A stretch of DNA of 64,000 nucleotides. It comes from Candidatus Rifleibacteriota bacterium (GTDB taxonomy: Bacteria; Muiribacteriota; Ozemobacteria; Ozemobacterales; Ozemobacteraceae). Below the pieces are notes generated by a model. It worked only from the letters and a program-made list of their open reading frames with translations. It was not told where the DNA came from and searched no databases. Both the position numbers and the translations under genes were made by a program. Below, one piece after another: positions 54,095-62,192 of this stretch. Every line of letters begins with the position of its first letter. The first letter of the stretch is position 1. The stretch covers positions 1 to 64,000 of the forward strand of contig JADFXM010000037.1 of the NCBI GenBank assembly GCA_015233565.1. Reading direction: 5' to 3'.

Positions 54095-55234
54095 ATGGAT
54101 ACTTACTTTGCTAGTCCTGAAAGACTTGATGGCAATCTTATTCATAAAGATATTGATTTTGCCACTCATAACTCTATCATCCAGGAATTGTTGAAAACAG
54201 TAGGTGGAATGGTTGCGGTATTAAATGAACACAGACAAATTCTTGCAGTAAACAGTGCTTTACTTTGCACTTTAGGATTGGAAAATCCGGCAGAAATACT
54301 TGGACTTCGCCCAGGAGAAGCCCTTCAATGTGTTTTTGCAAAGGAAGGTCCTAATGGATGCGGCACGAGTCAGGCATGCACCGTTTGTGGGGCCGTTATT
54401 TCGATTGTTACCAGTCTTTCAGAGAATAAACCAATTGAGCGTAATTGCGTTCTTTCAATCAAACGAGGGGAAAAAACATTTGACATGTTTTTCAGGGTGC
54501 GCTCCTCTCCAATCGTTTTTCAAGGAAAAAAAGTTGTTTTGCTTTTTCTTCAGGATATTTCCGCTGAACATAAGCTTGCAAATATTGAACGCAGTTTTTT
54601 CCATGATATAAACAACGACCTCTATGGAATTTCAGCACTTTGCGAATGTTTTGCCATGGAAAATGAACGAGATTTCAAACCTTTTCTAAGTAAAATCTCT
54701 TTTTTTTCGCAGAAACTTCTTTATGATTTCAAACTTCATCGAAATTTCCTTCAAAGCAAATCTGATGTTATTCGGCCATCCTGGCAAAAAATATTAATTA
54801 AAGACATATTTCGGGAATTGGAAGATGAATTTCTGAATCATCCAGTCGCAAGGGGTAAAAAGTTTACGGTGTGTATTGAATCCCCGAGGTTGGTTTTCAT
54901 TACGGACATTACTGCTTTGAGAAGGATCCTGATAAATATGCTGACTAATGCTTTTGAAGCTTCCGGAATAGGCAGTGAGGTCAAAGTTATTTTTCAATCC
55001 CTGGATTCTGGTGTACGCTTTTCCGTCTGGAACGAAGGTGAAATCCCAATTTCAGTGCAAAAAAGAATATTTCAACGAAATTTTAGCACCAAAGCAGATT
55101 CAGGACGCGGTTTGGGGACTTTTTCCATGAAATTTTTTGGCGAAGAAGTGCTGGGTGGTACTCTTGAGTTTCAATCTTCAGCTGAAAAAGGAACCACTTT
55201 TTCGATCACTCTTCCCGAAATTAATCTTGAATAG
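54095..55234 (+). CDS. Cytoplasmic PAS-sensor histidine kinase (379 aa)
   Basis: Autophosphorylates and passes phosphate to an unknown regulator. PAS domain about 30-155 (MVAVLNEHRQILAVNSALL), containing Cys89, Cys95 and Cys98 in GCGTSQACTVCG, a pattern that could hold a metal or an Fe-S cluster or undergo redox change. The H-box is FFHDINNDLYGIS with H170. HATPase_c about 265-377: NMLTNAFEAS (N-box), VWNEGEIP, GRGLGTFSMKFFG (G-box), GTTFSITLP. No membrane helix. No response regulator is adjacent. The start codon ATG 54095 has AAGGAAA upstream. Confidence 0.88.
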   Translation: MDTYFASPERLDGNLIHKDIDFATHNSIIQELLKTVGGMVAVLNEHRQILAVNSALLCTLGLENPAEILGLRPGEALQCVFAKEGPNGCGTSQACTVCGAVISIVTSLSENKPIERNCVLSIKRGEKTFDMFFRVRSSPIVFQGKKVVLLFLQDISAEHKLANIERSFFHDINNDLYGISALCECFAMENERDFKPFLSKISFFSQKLLYDFKLHRNFLQSKSDVIRPSWQKILIKDIFRELEDEFLNHPVARGKKFTVCIESPRLVFITDITALRRILINMLTNAFEASGIGSEVKVIFQSLDSGVRFSVWNEGEIPISVQKRIFQRNFSTKADSGRGLGTFSMKFFGEEVLGGTLEFQSSAEKGTTFSITLPEINLE

Positions 55235-55502
55235 CTTTTCCCATAGGAAATGCAGAGAAATAAAATGAAAAATTGGAAGGTTTTTAACAAATGGGTGATT
55301 GGAGGTAGCGTCTATTTTCTGGCTTATTCATCCTCGAATCCTGGGTTGCTGTTGAATTTATGCATTATGTGAATTCTTCCTTTTGACTGTGGGGAAAAAT
55401 TCTGAAAAATGTAAGATGTATTAACTTTTTTTGTTCTTGTTATTAGTTGATTTAATGTTTTGGAAGTTGAGATGTACAACCTCTTATGAAAGAAGCTTGA
55501 AA

Positions 55503-56858
55503 ATGATTACTAAGCTTTTTTTGTCCTTCTGGGATGTGTTGGGGGATATGAGCCCCTTCCTTATTTTTGGATTTTTTGTTGCCGGAATTTTTTCTATTAT
55601 ACTGTCATCACGCTGGATTGAAAAACATCTTGGCGGAACCGGAATCTGGCCAATTGTAAAAAGTGCGCTATTGGGGATCCCTATCCCTCTTTGTTCATGC
55701 GGGGTAATTCCGGTTACTGCCTCGATCCGTAAGCATGGTGCCGGGAAAGGTGCAACAATTTCGTTCCTTCTGTCGACTCCTCAGACAGGTGTTGATTCAA
55801 TTTTTGTCACCTATTCATTGTTAGGGCCAATTTTTGCGGTCTTTCGACCTTTGGTAGCGTTCTTAATGGGAATTGGGGGCGGTCTACTTATCGAATGGTT
55901 CGACAAAAAGATTCCCCAGGAAAAACCAATTTCAACACAAAATCTTTCTGAACCGCATCTCCATGAAGGAATTGAATGCACAGAGAATGAGTTTAGGCAC
56001 CATGCAGAGGATGATCAGGCTGATGAGGAAGAAGACAGACACGAGCTGCAAATCGGAATTTTTGATAAATTCAAACAAGCAATGTGGTATGGATTTTACA
56101 CACTTCCCCGAGATTTGGCTTTTACTCTTCTTTTGGGAATATTTGTTGCTGCGCTGATTTCAACGTTTGTCCATGAAAATGCATTCCGGGATTATCTAGG
56201 TGGTGGGATTGGGTCCATGTTTATTATGATGCTGATTGGAATGCCCTTATACGTATGTTCCACTTCTTCAATTCCGGTGGCCCTTGGTTTTATGCACTTA
56301 GGAGCTTCTCCCGGAGCGATTTTGGTTTTTTTGATAACCGGTCCTGCAACAAATGCAGCATCCATTCTACTTGTTTTACACATGCTAGGAAGAAGACTTA
56401 CAGTAATTTATTTGTTAACGATTGTTTTTGGATCCCTGGTTGCAGGGCTTTCTCTTGACAAAATTTTTGCCGGGCTTCAAGTTAAAGGGTATTCTGCAGA
56501 AGCGCTGTGCCACACGTGTTCACTGGAAAATGTTTTTTTAACAAACATTTTTTCAATAACGCTTTTACTCTTATTTGTATTTGCAATTTTTTATAAGCAA
56601 AAAAGAGCTGTTTTTTCGAGGAGTAATGACATGGAAAAAGGTATCCGGATCAAAATATCAGGAATGTCATGTAACCATTGTGTAACTAATGTTACAAGGG
56701 CTCTTAAGACAATCTCCGGGGTCAAAAATGTAATTGTTGATCTCGAAACCGGGGAGGGGGAAATTTCCGGTGAAAAGATTGAAATAAAAAGGTTGGTCGA
56801 GGCAGTTAACGAACTTGGTTATAAGTGCGAACCAATCACTACTAATAATGTTCCGTAA
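55503..56858 (+). CDS. Metal-efflux permease (ArsP/DUF318 type, SO_0444-like) with C-terminal HMA domain (451 aa)
   Basis: Eight or so membrane helices with the family's motifs: MSPFLIFGFFVAGIFS, GIPIPLCSCGVIPVTASIRK (conserved CSCG), STPQTGVDS (first), and in the second half GMPLYVCSTSSIPVALGF, ITGPATNAASI. Between the halves is a His/Asp/Glu-rich loop (HLHEGIEC...HHAEDDQADEEED) that may bind metal. The last about 65 residues are a heavy-metal-associated domain with MSCNHC. Transports copper, zinc or related ions out of the cytoplasm in SO_0444-type proteins. ATG 55503 has weak SD; in-frame upstream TTG and ATG exist. Confidence 0.85.
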   Translation: MITKLFLSFWDVLGDMSPFLIFGFFVAGIFSIILSSRWIEKHLGGTGIWPIVKSALLGIPIPLCSCGVIPVTASIRKHGAGKGATISFLLSTPQTGVDSIFVTYSLLGPIFAVFRPLVAFLMGIGGGLLIEWFDKKIPQEKPISTQNLSEPHLHEGIECTENEFRHHAEDDQADEEEDRHELQIGIFDKFKQAMWYGFYTLPRDLAFTLLLGIFVAALISTFVHENAFRDYLGGGIGSMFIMMLIGMPLYVCSTSSIPVALGFMHLGASPGAILVFLITGPATNAASILLVLHMLGRRLTVIYLLTIVFGSLVAGLSLDKIFAGLQVKGYSAEALCHTCSLENVFLTNIFSITLLLLFVFAIFYKQKRAVFSRSNDMEKGIRIKISGMSCNHCVTNVTRALKTISGVKNVIVDLETGEGEISGEKIEIKRLVEAVNELGYKCEPITTNNVP

Positions 56859-56997
56859 AGATGGTTGGAAAGCTAACTTCCAAAAACATGTTACACTTTT
56901 CAAAAAAAAGTTTTCAAAAATAGTTGCAAAACGCATTTCAGAATTATAAGCTATCGTCATGATTAACGATTGAAATAAATCATCAGGGGAAAGCGAC

Positions 56998-59043
56998 ATG
57001 GGAAAAACTCTTACTGATTACATGCACGAACTGCGCGCGGGTAAGCACCGCTTTGAGAACGTTTTCAGGTCCGTTTCCAGAATGATACTTGAAGACCAGA
57101 CAAAAGTGGAAAAAGTTACTGTGAACGGAAAATCGACTTTTGATTACAAGATTTTCCGGGAAGGTAGAAAACCGGTAATTGGCATGTTCGATCTCATAAA
57201 TAGCTTCGTTTCTTATGTTAAAGATGCAGCTGAAAATGGATCATCACGCGAAATGGCTTTTGTCCTGGTTGGAGAACCCGGCAACGGAAAAACCTTCTTC
57301 GTAGACAAGGTTTGTGATTTATATAGGAATTTTTTATCCAAAGATAATAATGTGAAATATACCTTCCGTTTCAAGGGGCTTGAAAAGCTCGGAAAATATG
57401 GAAAACTCAACGTTATTGAATCACAAACATACGAAGATCCTGTTCTTTTAGCTATGAATCTTTACCCGGGTAAGGATGAAAACAAAAAGTTCATTTCGGG
57501 GTTCGGTTTTTCAGAAAATGAAAGTGCTGAATTTTTCAGAAATTATCGTGCACTTGGTGCCTGTTCGGAATATATCCTAAACGATCTTCGGGTTTTCACT
57601 AATGGTGATTATCAGAAGATCATGACCGAATTTATTGATATTGTACCAGTTCCCCTCAGCGGAAACCTGGGAACCATTACGGGAAAATATCAGGCAAAAG
57701 ATAAGATTACTTCTTCCGGTGCAGATTTATGCGGTGAAGAATCAGTTCAAAGACTACTTTATTTGGCCGATTCAAATAATCCCTATCGATACGATTTGCG
57801 CAGAGGGGTCCTTGCAAGAGTAGCGGGTGGTGGAATTCACTTCAGTGATGAGCTTTTCAAGAACAAAACAGATCTAGTACAAATTTATCTGGGGGTCATT
57901 CAGAATAGGGAAATCGAAATCAACGCTTACAAATGGCCCATGGATACCCTGATCATTGCAACCAGTAATATCGTCGAATATCAAAAATTCATTGAGAACA
58001 AGGAACAAGCACCAATTTACGACCGCTGTAAAGTTTTCTACGTTCCTCATAACACCGATTATAAACTGCAATCGGTTCTAACCCGTCTTTCCATCGGAAA
58101 CGAAAAGAAAACAACCATCTTAGGGAAAGACCTGCACGAAGATCCGAATTTGAGTTATGCACTTTCAATTCCAGTAGTACTAACCCGTCTCCCGCAGGAT
58201 GAAAGGTTAACTCCGCGCGAAATGTTGCATCTGGCTGCAGGAGAGGTTGCCGGCGAAAAGAGCATCAAAACTCTCGTTGAAATTATCGACGAATTAAGCC
58301 GTAGGCCGAAGATCAAAGATCGTTTCGGACACTCAGGAATAGGACAACGCGGCCTTGGAAGAGCTGTCCAACAATTGTTGAGCTTGAATAGCACTCACGA
58401 AGATGAATGCATGTTCGCGGGAACGGCATTTGAAAGTGTAAAACGCGAGATTTACGACAATCTCACTGATAAAAAAGAGCAGGAATGGTGTCTGAAGGTT
58501 ATCGAAGTGGCTGAAGGTTTGTACAAGGAAAAAATTAAAACCGAAATCTTCAATGCCTACATGAATGATCCTGAGGCTATCAAGAAGGAAGTAATGAATT
58601 ATGTGAATATGGTGGTTGTTTCCGCTGATAATGTCGGTCCTGATAAAATTGTCAGAATACGCGAGGGAAACATTGAAAAGCCGTTAAAAATTGATGAAAC
58701 CTTTATTAATGGTGTTGAGCAAAGACTTGGACTAAACACCCGGGAAGCCAAAGAGCAGCATCGGGCACAAATTCGGGCGATGTATGCCCGAAGAGTTACT
58801 CAAGATCCAAGCTACTGCTTTATGGACAATGAAAAACTTAAGAAAGCGGTTACTGAGTATCGTCTCAATACCGACATGTCAGGAGCCGGAAGTCTCGCTG
58901 GAGCTCTTGCAAATCCGACCAACGAAGACAATAAAAAGCTGTTCGATCGTTTATTCGGCGTAATGATTGATAAACTCGGTTATTGCAAAAGTTGTGCCAG
59001 AAAAACTCTCGAGTTTTATTGCAAACCTGATAGCAACAAGTAA
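56998..59043 (+). CDS. prkA: Serine protein kinase PrkA (681 aa)
   Basis: AAA-type ATPase core with Walker A GEPGNGKTF at 92-100 (GxxGxGKT), then the PrkA-specific middle region and a C-terminal kinase-like part (e.g. VEIIDELSRRPKIKDRFGHSG, the 'SRRPKIKDRxGxSG' hallmark of the family). The RBS AGGGGAAA fits ATG 56998. Phosphorylates proteins in nutrient and stress regulation in Bacillus (sporulation) and E. coli (YeaG). It is followed by yeaH (5-nt gap) and spoVR (7-nt gap), the conserved trio, which supports the call strongly. Confidence 0.95.
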   Translation: MGKTLTDYMHELRAGKHRFENVFRSVSRMILEDQTKVEKVTVNGKSTFDYKIFREGRKPVIGMFDLINSFVSYVKDAAENGSSREMAFVLVGEPGNGKTFFVDKVCDLYRNFLSKDNNVKYTFRFKGLEKLGKYGKLNVIESQTYEDPVLLAMNLYPGKDENKKFISGFGFSENESAEFFRNYRALGACSEYILNDLRVFTNGDYQKIMTEFIDIVPVPLSGNLGTITGKYQAKDKITSSGADLCGEESVQRLLYLADSNNPYRYDLRRGVLARVAGGGIHFSDELFKNKTDLVQIYLGVIQNREIEINAYKWPMDTLIIATSNIVEYQKFIENKEQAPIYDRCKVFYVPHNTDYKLQSVLTRLSIGNEKKTTILGKDLHEDPNLSYALSIPVVLTRLPQDERLTPREMLHLAAGEVAGEKSIKTLVEIIDELSRRPKIKDRFGHSGIGQRGLGRAVQQLLSLNSTHEDECMFAGTAFESVKREIYDNLTDKKEQEWCLKVIEVAEGLYKEKIKTEIFNAYMNDPEAIKKEVMNYVNMVVVSADNVGPDKIVRIREGNIEKPLKIDETFINGVEQRLGLNTREAKEQHRAQIRAMYARRVTQDPSYCFMDNEKLKKAVTEYRLNTDMSGAGSLAGALANPTNEDNKKLFDRLFGVMIDKLGYCKSCARKTLEFYCKPDSNK

Positions 59044-59048
59044 CTCTC

Positions 59049-60392
59049 ATGAAGACTATCCGCAAGATTGATATTCTTGAGATGAAGAATATTCTGGAAA
59101 GCGAAGGTTTATCGCTTTCCGGAAAAGAAATCATTTCCAGAGATCTCGAAGGGACAATGAAAGCCCTATCGGCGGAACAATCCAGAAAAGATTCAATTTA
59201 CGATTTTGACGACCGCATTTTTCTGGGTTATCCCGAAACTCCCGTTGTGGCCCTTCAGACTCTCGATGAGCTCCTTGAACGTGACGTTCAAAGAGAAAAG
59301 GACGGTTTTCCAAAGAAAGTAATTCTTGGAAAGATTGCAAGTCCGCGTGGACAGAAATCGGTTATTGTTCCAACTGTTACAGAAGAAAAATTTTATCATG
59401 ACAATCGTCCAAAAACCCCAGGACAAGGCGGCGACGAGAGTGGAAGTGGCGAAGGTGAAGAAGGGGAAATAATCGGAGAAGCTCCGGTCCGCGAAGATGG
59501 ACAAGGTCAGGGGCAAGGTGGCCAGGGAGAAGGCGAAAATCACGAACTGGACGATTCTCGCGCCTATGAAATAGGAAAAGCCCTGACGGAGAAATTTCAT
59601 CTTCCCAACATCCAGGATAAAGGAAAGAAAACCGCTCTTGATCGATATTCCTATGAATTGACCGATGTTAACCGAAAATTCGGACAGATCCTTGATAAAA
59701 AGAAAAGTCTTAAAAATATATTGAAGACCAATCAAATTCTTGGGACTTTCGATCCGGACAACATTTCTTTCGATAATTTGATTGTCAGTCCTGAAGACCT
59801 TTTATATCGTATTGTTTCCAGGGAAAAAGAGTATGAGTCGCAAGCTTTGGTTTTCTTTGTCCGTGATTATTCGGGATCTATGTTCGGAGAAGCCACTGAA
59901 ATAGTGCTCTCTCAGCATGTTCTGATTTATTCCTGGTTATTGTATCAATATCAAGAACGTGTTGAAAAACGCTTTGTGTTGCATGATACCGAAGCCAAAG
60001 AAGTCGATAATTTTGTAAAATACTACCGCTTAAACAATGGTGGTGGGACAAATATTGCTTCGGCATACAAACTTATCAATCAAATAGTGGAAGCTGAAAA
60101 TCTGGCCAGAGACTACAATATTTATATCTTCCAGGGAACTGACGGCGATGACTGGGATGAAAAAGGCGATTCCGCCATTCCCGAACTTGAGAAAATGATG
60201 TCCTATGTGAATAGAATGGGTATTACTATTGTAAAAAACAAGTATTCATCGTCTCAAACCTATGTGGAAAGATACATCGAAAGATCTAAACTGCTCGAAA
60301 AATATCCGGAACTACTGAAAATGACTACCCTAACCAGCTCCAACAATAATCAGGATGATTTAATAAAAAGCATAAAAGCTCTGGTTGAGTGA
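59049..60392 (+). CDS. yeaH: YeaH/YhbH-family protein (DUF444) with vWA-like domain (447 aa)
   Basis: Cytoplasmic partner of PrkA in many bacteria. The N-terminal 120 residues include ISRDLEGTMKALS; a Gly/Gln/Glu-rich linker (about 125-165) follows; the vWA-like domain has the MIDAS motif DYSGS at 273-277 (FFVRDYSGSMFG), then NNGGGTNIASAYKLI and IFQGTDGDDWDE. These are typical of DUF444. ATG 59049 comes 5 nt after the prkA stop. YeaH homologues are thought to act with the YeaG kinase; a direct reaction is not known. Confidence 0.93.
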   Translation: MKTIRKIDILEMKNILESEGLSLSGKEIISRDLEGTMKALSAEQSRKDSIYDFDDRIFLGYPETPVVALQTLDELLERDVQREKDGFPKKVILGKIASPRGQKSVIVPTVTEEKFYHDNRPKTPGQGGDESGSGEGEEGEIIGEAPVREDGQGQGQGGQGEGENHELDDSRAYEIGKALTEKFHLPNIQDKGKKTALDRYSYELTDVNRKFGQILDKKKSLKNILKTNQILGTFDPDNISFDNLIVSPEDLLYRIVSREKEYESQALVFFVRDYSGSMFGEATEIVLSQHVLIYSWLLYQYQERVEKRFVLHDTEAKEVDNFVKYYRLNNGGGTNIASAYKLINQIVEAENLARDYNIYIFQGTDGDDWDEKGDSAIPELEKMMSYVNRMGITIVKNKYSSSQTYVERYIERSKLLEKYPELLKMTTLTSSNNNQDDLIKSIKALVE

Positions 60393-60399
60393 GAATAAA

Positions 60400-62055
60400 A
60401 TGGAAATATTAATTCCGCATCAAAAGAAAATAATGGAAGACTGCAAGAAGGTCGCACGCGATAATGGCCTTTCTTTTCGGGATGAAACTTTGGAATTTGT
60501 CATTACCAACGAAGACATGATAAGGCTCAGTCCAAAAGTCATGATTCCGACTCTTTACGATTATTGGGTTCATGACGTTTATGTTCTTCAGGACAAAGGG
60601 AAATACGAAGTATATCCTAGTAATCCGTATGAAACTGTAATCAATACACGTCCACCAATCTCCTTTTACAATGACAACAATCCGGATTGGTTGAATGTAA
60701 TGATTTTTTACCACGTCATGGGACACATTGACTTTTTCCAGAACAATGTTTTTTTCCAGAAAACCTGGTTAGATGACTTTTTAGGAAAAGCTCTTTCCGA
60801 TGCCCATGTTATCCAGGAATTACGACTGGAGCACGGAAGATGGGTTGATTATGTAATCGAATTTTCCCGAGGAATCGATAACCTTGTAAACTTCCATGGA
60901 AATTTGTTTGAAGAGGACGCAATTCAAACAGAGACCCCAACTCAAAGTAAGTATTCATTTTTCTTCGACGAATATCTTCAGAATATCCTGAATGTTACTA
61001 CTTTCCGCTATATCGAGGAACTTGAAAAATATAACGAATTAGCCCGAAAACATAGTGAAGAGACTGCCAAGAACCTTTTTTTGATCTATGTTGGGCAAAA
61101 ATATCTTGATTTCAATGTTACCTATGAAAAGCGCACAAAAAATAAACTCAACCCTCCACGTGATCTGATGGAATACATCATGCGGTTTTCTGAAAAAATG
61201 AACAAGGATGAAAATGAGTGGATGAAAACGGTCATCCAGATTGTCAGAGACACCTCGCTTTATTTTCAGCCTCAAATTCGCACAAAAATTCTGAACGAGG
61301 GATGGGCCAGTTATTGGCATGAAGCTCTTTTTATGGATGACCCTCGTTGCCGGGGACATGAAATTGAGTTTTCAAAGATTAACGCCGGAGTTGTTTCTTT
61401 GAGCCGGGTTGGTTTGAATCCATATGCTATCGGGCTTAGGTTGTTCAAGTACCTCCAAGCAAAAGCTGATCGTGGAATGATTTCATATGAGTATGAAAAA
61501 CTCCAGGAAATTGATACAAGGCAAAAATTCGATAAAAAAACCGGTAAAGGACTGGATTTCATCTACAGTGTAAGAAAATATTATTCTGATTCGAATGCCA
61601 TAAGTCAATTTTTTGATCAGGATTTTGTTGATGAGTTCAACCTCTTCGTTGTAGGGAAAAGATTAAACCCTCAAAAACAGGTATGGGAATATTACATTAA
61701 GAGCCGTAATGCTGACGATTTCAAGAAAAAAATGTCTGAATCTCTTTACCATCCTCCATATATTACGGTTGATACTGATAGAACCCAAACCGATGGTACG
61801 CTTTATTTGACGCATCTTTTCGAAGAAAAAGAACTTGTACGGGAATACATCCACAACACAATGCTGGGAATCGAATTCCTATGGGGGAAAAAGGTTGTTT
61901 TAGAAACTCATGAAGTCGATGATAGTCAGATAAGCGCCGGCAGGAGCGAAAATATTGGGCAATCTACTGTTGAACAAGCTCCCGTTGAGTTGAAATTTCA
62001 GAAAATTCGTTACACAATGGATAATCGGCAGCTTACCAGGGAAATACTTGCCTGA
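60400..62055 (+). CDS. spoVR: SpoVR-family protein (551 aa)
   Basis: ATG 60400 is preferred over the in-frame TTG at 60385, which overlaps the yeaH stop. The block WLNVMIFYHVMGHIDFFQNN and the later LNEGWASYWHEALFM with HEIEFSKINAGVVSLSRVGL are the hallmarks of SpoVR (YcgB in E. coli), along with NPYAIGLRLFKYL. Length agrees with the family. SpoVR was named for a role in B. subtilis spore cortex formation, but occurs in non-sporing bacteria together with PrkA and YeaH, as here. Biochemical function remains unknown. Confidence 0.94.
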   Translation: MEILIPHQKKIMEDCKKVARDNGLSFRDETLEFVITNEDMIRLSPKVMIPTLYDYWVHDVYVLQDKGKYEVYPSNPYETVINTRPPISFYNDNNPDWLNVMIFYHVMGHIDFFQNNVFFQKTWLDDFLGKALSDAHVIQELRLEHGRWVDYVIEFSRGIDNLVNFHGNLFEEDAIQTETPTQSKYSFFFDEYLQNILNVTTFRYIEELEKYNELARKHSEETAKNLFLIYVGQKYLDFNVTYEKRTKNKLNPPRDLMEYIMRFSEKMNKDENEWMKTVIQIVRDTSLYFQPQIRTKILNEGWASYWHEALFMDDPRCRGHEIEFSKINAGVVSLSRVGLNPYAIGLRLFKYLQAKADRGMISYEYEKLQEIDTRQKFDKKTGKGLDFIYSVRKYYSDSNAISQFFDQDFVDEFNLFVVGKRLNPQKQVWEYYIKSRNADDFKKKMSESLYHPPYITVDTDRTQTDGTLYLTHLFEEKELVREYIHNTMLGIEFLWGKKVVLETHEVDDSQISAGRSENIGQSTVEQAPVELKFQKIRYTMDNRQLTREILA

Positions 62056-62192
62056 AAAGCTTATACTGAGCCAGAAAGTTTTAACTGAATTTTCGCAATG
62101 AAACCTTACTGGATTTTCGGAAAAAAAGCGGCAAGCGGTGGCCGGGACAAGCACTTGGTTTTGAGCATTATTGCTTAATAAGGGGCGAAATT

